From: Sphingomonas aurantiaca | GTDB taxonomy: Bacteria; Pseudomonadota; Alphaproteobacteria; Sphingomonadales; Sphingomonadaceae | Assembly: GCF_003050705.1 (NCBI RefSeq) | Contig: NZ_QAOG01000007.1 | Location: 170,997 to 234,996, forward strand | DNA length: 64,000 nucleotides | Direction: 5' to 3' | Shown here: piece by piece, positions 62,488-64,000 of the stretch | How the letters are laid out: each line of letters starts with the position of its first letter | Position numbering within the stretch: position 1 is the first letter of the stretch | Notes under the pieces: model-generated | Database searches by the model: none | What the model was told of the DNA's origin: nothing | What the model saw: only the letters and a program-made list of their open reading frames with translations | Translations under genes and position numbers: made by a program

Positions 62488-63732
62488 TCAGCCGACGACG
62501 ATGTTGGTGGTTTCGATGTTGCCGCGCATGAACCCGCCCGGATTCCAGATCGGCGTCATCGGCTGCGCGATGCCGGCGGTGTTCCAGCAGCGCGACATCA
62601 GCTTTGTTGGGCCCGCATGCGTGAGCGGAACCTGCGCATCCCAGCGGCGGAAACTGTATTTGCCGTGATCGGGGCCGAGCGTCGTCTTGTACCAGGTCTT
62701 GCCGTTGTCGGTCGACACATCGACCTTGGCGACGCCGCAATCGCCCCCCATCGCAATACCGCCCAGCGGGATCGAGCGATCGAACGCGATCGCCTGCCCC
62801 TCGTCGAGGCTCGTGACCCAGCTGCGCGGGATCATCTTGTTGATGGGGACGGTCGGAAAATCCTTCTGGCCAGGCCGCACGTTCGCGCCGGGCGTGGCGG
62901 GCACCTTGTACGCCTTGGCCATCCAGTAACCGTCGTCGGGCGCGGCAAGCACCTCGATGTCGTTCAGCATCTTGACCCAGTAGGTCGAATACCAGCCGGG
63001 TACGATCAGCCGGACCGGGAAGCCGTTGAGGAGCGGCATCTGTTTGCCGTTCATCCCGAAGGCGAGCATCACCTCGCCGTCGCGCGCATGGTCGATCGAC
63101 AGCGACTTGGCGAAATCCGGTCCGCCCGCGACCACCGGCTGGTCGAGCGCACCGAACCGCACCGCGACCGCGCCCGGCTTCACGCCGGCGATATCGAGCA
63201 CATCCCGCAGCCGCACGCCGAGCCATTTGGCGTTGCCCATCGCCCCGTGACGCCACTGCGCACCCGCCACCGGAGGCTGGAACAACGCCCGCGAATTGCC
63301 CGAGCATTGGTTGATTGCCGCCAACTCGACGCGCGGCAGCTTCAGCAGTTGCGCGAGCGAGATCGACAGCGGACGCGTGACCGCGCCGTACACCTTGATC
63401 CGGAACGCCTCGACATCGATCGCGGTCGGAATGTCGGCCCAGTGCCAGCGGACGAAGAACTGGTCGTTCGGCGTGAAGACGTCGCCATTGAACACGCTCA
63501 TCGGCGTTTCCAGCAACGGCGGGTGGATACGCTGGAGGATCATGTTGCCCTTGCCGGGGAACGCGTTGGTCATGGGCCGTTCCGATGGGCCACCTGGCAG
63601 ATGCAGATCGACCATGCTCTGCGCCAGCGCGGGTGCGGCGATCAGCGCGCCGCTACCGATCGCGGCTTCTGAGAGAAAGCGACGGCGGTTCGTCGCCTGC
63701 GCCAATTTCATATCCAGGCTGTCCACCAGCAT
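62488..63732 (-). CDS. sorA: Tat-exported sulfite dehydrogenase molybdenum subunit
   Basis: The 414-residue protein has a twin-arginine signal (NRRRFLSEAAIGSGALIAAP, cleaved near ALAQ), and the sulfite oxidase fold with Mo-ligand Cys143 in AINQCSGNSRALFQ. The C-terminal part has WNPGGFMRGNIETTNIVV, typical of SorA. SorAB oxidises sulfite in the periplasm and gives electrons to cytochrome c. The start could also be ATG 63711; ATG 63732 has AAGGGAG upstream and is kept. Confidence 0.9.
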   Translation of the reverse strand: MLVDSLDMKLAQATNRRRFLSEAAIGSGALIAAPALAQSMVDLHLPGGPSERPMTNAFPGKGNMILQRIHPPLLETPMSVFNGDVFTPNDQFFVRWHWADIPTAIDVEAFRIKVYGAVTRPLSISLAQLLKLPRVELAAINQCSGNSRALFQPPVAGAQWRHGAMGNAKWLGVRLRDVLDIAGVKPGAVAVRFGALDQPVVAGGPDFAKSLSIDHARDGEVMLAFGMNGKQMPLLNGFPVRLIVPGWYSTYWVKMLNDIEVLAAPDDGYWMAKAYKVPATPGANVRPGQKDFPTVPINKMIPRSWVTSLDEGQAIAFDRSIPLGGIAMGGDCGVAKVDVSTDNGKTWYKTTLGPDHGKYSFRRWDAQVPLTHAGPTKLMSRCWNTAGIAQPMTPIWNPGGFMRGNIETTNIVVG

Positions 63733-63838
63733 TCTCCCTTCGATGTCATGCTTTTATGCGCGACCCGTCCGCCGGTCTGCCCGGTACGGGTCGATCGGAT
63801 GCGACGGTTCGATCCGACAGGACGATCAGTTCGGCCCA

Positions 63839-64000
63839 TCAATTGGCTTGGGCGATGCAGGGCGACACGAACAGGTTCCCGCGCCAGCCGCCCGCGACCG
63901 TCTTGGCGCCGACCAGCAGCCACATTGCTGCGAGCGCCACTGTGAGGACAGTGCCGACGATCCCGAAAAAGCCGAGCTGAAGCGTCGTGCCGAGCTTGAA
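63839..64000 (-). CDS. C-terminal end of an unidentified membrane protein (cut by the window)
   Basis: The last 53 residues of a protein read FKLGTTLQLGFFGIVGTVLT and end SPCIAQAN at 63839. One membrane helix (FFGIVGTVLTVALAAMWLLV) is visible. The gene continues past the window end. It lies upstream of sorA on the same strand, with a 106-bp gap. No family can be assigned from this piece. Confidence 0.6.
   Translation of the reverse strand, partial: FKLGTTLQLGFFGIVGTVLTVALAAMWLLVGAKTVAGGWRGNLFVSPCIAQAN

Noticed and set aside
61778..63307. 509-residue minus-strand open frame across the CLC-F end and sorAB
   Set aside because: It is a GC-driven shadow of sorB and sorA in another frame, low in hydrophobic pattern and with no recognisable domain.

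Overview
The window is GC-rich, densely coded DNA that reads as an alphaproteobacterium, most likely a sphingomonad (Sphingomonas or a relative). The pointers are the imuB-dnaE2 pair, TonB-dependent receptors with short signal peptides, a sulfite dehydrogenase of SorAB type, a stand-alone STN-domain family and many GTG/TTG starts. This is inference from gene style, since no rRNA or tRNA gene lies in the window. The absence of core housekeeping genes and the load of stress and ion-transport genes suggest an accessory chromosomal region or a large plasmid; the two cannot be told apart here. Layout: (1) 1-4959 holds the end of imuB, dnaE2 and a small third gene, a translesion mutagenesis operon. 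(2) 5059-8154 is a patchy islet with two small hypothetical genes on the minus strand, a decayed stretch, a HipB/HipA toxin-antitoxin pair and a strong hairpin. (3) 8155-19207 is a region rich in DJ-1/PfpI-superfamily genes: GlxA/AraC-type regulators, DJ-1 proteins, isochorismatase-like hydrolases, an MBL-fold protein, YnfA, cytochrome b561, an NmrA-like protein and two stand-alone secreted STN-domain proteins. One regulator/hydrolase divergon at 8155-9766 is intact; a second at 16002-17445 is a decayed paralogous copy. (4) 19276-34963 is a redox and metal region: a glutaredoxin-MauE fusion facing a MerR regulator across a textbook MerR operator; a minus-strand copper-handling and antioxidant run (DUF2946-like protein, exported superoxide dismutase, PCu(A)C chaperone, SCO protein, copper-uptake-associated lipoprotein); a bd-type quinol oxidase (cydAB plus a DUF2474-type small subunit); and a plus-strand operon of DUF2946-like protein, TonB receptor, DJ-1 protein, second TonB receptor and PepSY membrane protein. 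Three DUF2946-like paralogues lie within 6 kb, each with a dyad-symmetric site upstream. (5) 35503-61989 is an ion and envelope-stress island almost entirely on the plus strand: lipoprotein, DUF2254, two MscS channels, NhaP- and NhaA-type Na+/H+ antiporters, two SLC13-type permeases, a ClC-CBS channel, a K+ channel with an NAD-binding domain, a hybrid histidine kinase, a KdpD-like sensor without its kinase, a beta-lactamase-like serine hydrolase, a lone RodA/FtsW protein, a BCCT transporter stub, a sulfite-oxidase-family enzyme and DUF202. It ends in a CLC-F-type fluoride exporter gene that sits behind a recognisable fluoride riboswitch but carries a frameshift. (6) 61999-64000 holds sorB and sorA on the minus strand and the end of another membrane protein. 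Taken together the genes suggest defence against damage to DNA, redox balance, metal balance, osmotic balance and toxic anions. The most notable items are the fluoride riboswitch with its frameshifted gene, the DJ-1/STN expansion with a decayed duplicate module, and the three DUF2946 paralogues with shared candidate operator sequence.
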